In this document: piece by piece, positions 61,997 through 64,000 of the stretch
Layout of the letters: each line of letters opens with the position of its first letter
Numbering within the stretch: the first letter of the stretch is position 1
From: Cavenderia fasciculata
Lineage: Eukaryota; Evosea; Eumycetozoa; Acytosteliales; Cavenderiaceae
Direction: 5' to 3'
NCBI RefSeq assembly: GCF_000203815.1
Contig: NW_004457723.1
Span: 992,001 to 1,056,000 of the forward strand
Length of the DNA stretch: 64,000 bases
The notes under the pieces: generated by a model
Database searches by the model: none
What the model was told of the DNA's origin: nothing
What the model saw: only the letters and a program-made list of their open reading frames with translations
Translations under genes and position numbers: made by a program

Positions 61997-63465
61997 ATGA
62001 ATAGAGGTTTATTAGGAATTCTCCTAATTGGTTTATTGATTGTTGCTGTAAATTTTAAACCAAATTAATATTTTATAAATAAAATACTTTATTAACCCCA
62101 TCAAAAATAATATAAATTTAAAAATTTAGGTAAATGGTTCAAACAGAAACAACAATAATGAAGATAGAGAAGGAATTTCTCTCCAAACTTCAATAATCTT
62201 GAGAAAATATGCTTTGGCTCAACAAATCCAAGAGTTGAATAGAATTTTGAGAGATTTGTCATTATCACTCGACGCTGAACAATTAAGAGCCTTGGAAGAA
62301 CATGAAAAGAAAATCCAAGACCAAGAGGCAGGTGGTATTTTTGGATTTTTAAATGGAGTTGACAAGACTGGTGCTCAAACTGGAACACCAACTCAAGCTC
62401 AAGCATCAAACCAAGCTACAATCGGTAGTGCCCAAGGTGTCATTGGTAACAATATCGGTGACTCTACCGGTGCTCGTCTTACCCTTCATCAAACCAGTGC
62501 TGGTGATGAAGGAGGTATGGGTGGAATCCCATCCTCTACCGGTGAAAATCCAAATACCGGTGAATCAGTCCAAACAGGTAGAAATACTCAGGGAGGCCAA
62601 CCAGTCGAAGGTATCACTCTCTTTACCACCAAAGCTGGAAATCCAAATGGTTTGTTGTCAAACACTGTAGTCACTGCTGCCCATACTTTGGCCAATGTTA
62701 TTGGTGGTCGTTCAAGTGGAGGAATTGCTGCTTCTTTGGGTGCTATTGATCAAACTGGTATGATTTATTAAATACATTCGTAGATTTTGAATAATATTTT
62801 ATTAATAATTTTTGTTTTTTTATAGTTGGACAGGTACTTGGAGGAACTGTAGGATCAATTGGCCAAACTGGAGTCACCAACCAAGCAACCCTTGCCAATT
62901 CTGTTGCAAGTTTATTGGCTGGATCGAGAACCGGTAGCTCTTCCCTTGGCCAGTCTATTGGAAATGCTATTGGAGGTCCTGTTCAAACAGGTATGAATTT
63001 AAAAAAAAAATAGAAAATTAATTCGAGTTATTTACCCTTTATAACACTTTTCTTTCTTTGGTAATCATTCCTTCTATTTCGTTGTGATATATATTAGTTG
63101 GAAATGTCATATCTGGTCCAGATGGAACTATTGCCCACTCTATTGGACAAAATCTAGGTCAAACTGTAGTTGGAGATGGTGGATCGGTAAGTTTTATTTT
63201 AAAACTGATATTGTTGCACTATGATTAATATTTTAATTCCTTTATCCATGTGTATGTATACACACAGGTAGGGTATGTCATTGCAGGAAACTTCCATGTC
63301 TTAGGAAACATTCCATTCCTCAATCATGCAGTCATGCAAGTCACTGGAGTCACTCGTGAGTTGTCCTGGGGTTATGAGCCAAATGGTCCAAATTCATTGT
63401 TGGAACATCTCATCCAAAACTATCCAAAGGAAAATCAAGATAATAATAATGAAAATAACAATTAA
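61997..63465 (+). CDS. Secreted glycine-rich protein
   Basis: Five exons (61997-62047, 62130-62757, 62826-62990, 63098-63186, 63268-63465) give 376 residues. A clear signal peptide ('MNRGLLGILLIGLLIVAVNG') precedes a coiled stretch ('LAQQIQELNRILRDL', 'LEEHEKKIQDQE') and then Gly/Thr/Ser/Gln-rich short repeats of the type 'xIGxxxGGxVGSIGQTGVTN' with regular Gly-Ile/Val-Gly spacing. The exon joins fall within 'QTG/VG' units, so exons 2-4 look like repeated modules. The C-terminal 65 residues are less repetitive, with 'SWGYEPNGPNSLLEHL'. It is likely an extracellular matrix, spore-coat or sheath protein, but no family is recognised. Confidence 0.75.
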
Positions 63466-63639
63466 CTCTAAAGAGTTGATTTGGTTGTTGCTTTAATTTA
63501 AAAAAAAATATAAATAAACTTTTTTTTACATTTTTGTAAAAGAATATTTTTTGGGAATTGGAATGCCCTAGAGCAGGTTGAAACTCTCTGACTTTTATTC
63601 CTTTTTTCTGTATCTTGTTCAGTTCTAACAAAGTTCTTG

Positions 63640-63832
63640 GTCAGGAAAATCTTATCAGAATATGAAGCTGGAACTTACAAAATCAATCTCAAACTGTGGA
63701 TCGGTAGGAAAATATTATCAAAACTGATAATACTGCACTATGAATTAAAACTGATCTTGTTGCAGTAAGATTAATATTTTAATTCCCTATATCCATGTGT
63801 ATGTATACGCACAGGTAGGGTATGTCATTTCC
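63640..63832 (+). repeat. Partial duplicate of the preceding gene's intron and splice junctions
   Basis: This block repeats 63175-63285: the end of exon 4 ('GGATCGGTA'), the intron body with 'AAACTGAT.TTGTTGCA' and 'TTAATATTTTAATTCC', and the acceptor with the start of exon 5 ('CACAGGTAGGGTATGTCATT'). Several differences have accumulated and there is a small insertion. No continuing reading frame follows, so it is a non-coding relic of a segmental duplication. Confidence 0.85.
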
Positions 63833-64000
63833 ATTCATTAAAAAAATCAAACACCACCCCCAGCTTACACTTCTTTCTTTTTGAAAAATCAATACATTCC
63901 CCCATATTTCATCAATTAGTACTTCAACTTTTCTAATTATTAATAACCAATAATATTCTTAAGAGTCAACTGCTTACTATCTTTTAATCATAGAAAGAGT

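Overview
The window is nuclear DNA from a social amoeba (dictyostelid). The support is AT-rich spacers, short GT-AG introns of roughly 65-110 nt (many with GTATGT or GTAAGT donors), long Asn, Gln and Ser homopolymer tracts, tetranucleotide and trinucleotide repeats, and a gene set typical of the group: a Frizzled/Smoothened-like receptor, a Rab8/SAS GTPase, an FHA-domain kinase, divergent ankyrin-type proteins and kelch/F-box proteins. Coding regions are less AT-biased than I would expect for D. discoideum, so a species from another dictyostelid group seems more likely; the species is not identified. Exon joins were worked out by hand. For nearly every spliced gene the summed exon lengths are a multiple of three, which supports the models.

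Layout. 1-5 kb: the 3' part of a UTP6-like rRNA-processing gene with frame breaks, a decayed gene, and an F-box/kelch gene. 5.8-13 kb: a mitochondrial helical-repeat protein, a MAK/ICK-type kinase, enolase-phosphatase E1 (methionine salvage), the mitochondrial ATPase inhibitor IF1 and an EIF1AD-like protein. 13-20.4 kb: a DHHC palmitoyltransferase, a Frizzled-like receptor, 3 kb of mostly non-coding DNA with a decayed fragment, and Rab8. 20.8-34 kb: DNA ligase I, a long coiled-coil protein with AT-hook-like repeats, a 1202-residue F-box/LRR-like orphan, a calcineurin-B-like protein and a methyltransferase-like protein. 34.8-37.4 kb: a mobile-element island with a piggyBac transposase next to the C-terminal part of a TnpB/Fanzor-like protein. 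37.5-49 kb: an RNA polymerase III subunit, a PTEN-like phosphatase with a PH domain, ATG5, an ankyrin-type protein and an FHA kinase. 49.5-64 kb: TAF4, two tandem coiled-coil paralogues (one broken), a HAD hydrolase, a retroelement endonuclease remnant, a PIF1 helicase carrying an RNase H1-type hybrid-binding domain, and a secreted glycine-rich protein followed by a partial copy of itself.

The genes are mostly independent housekeeping or signalling loci on both strands; no operon-like logic is expected. The most unusual items are the hybrid-binding-domain/PIF1 fusion, the Fanzor-like/piggyBac pair, a PTEN-like enzyme with an altered P-loop, a calcineurin-B-like protein whose four EF loops all deviate from consensus, and a ciliary-type MAK kinase with a changed activation motif. 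Three genes carry single-base frame breaks, mostly at homopolymer runs, so some may be sequence errors rather than biology.
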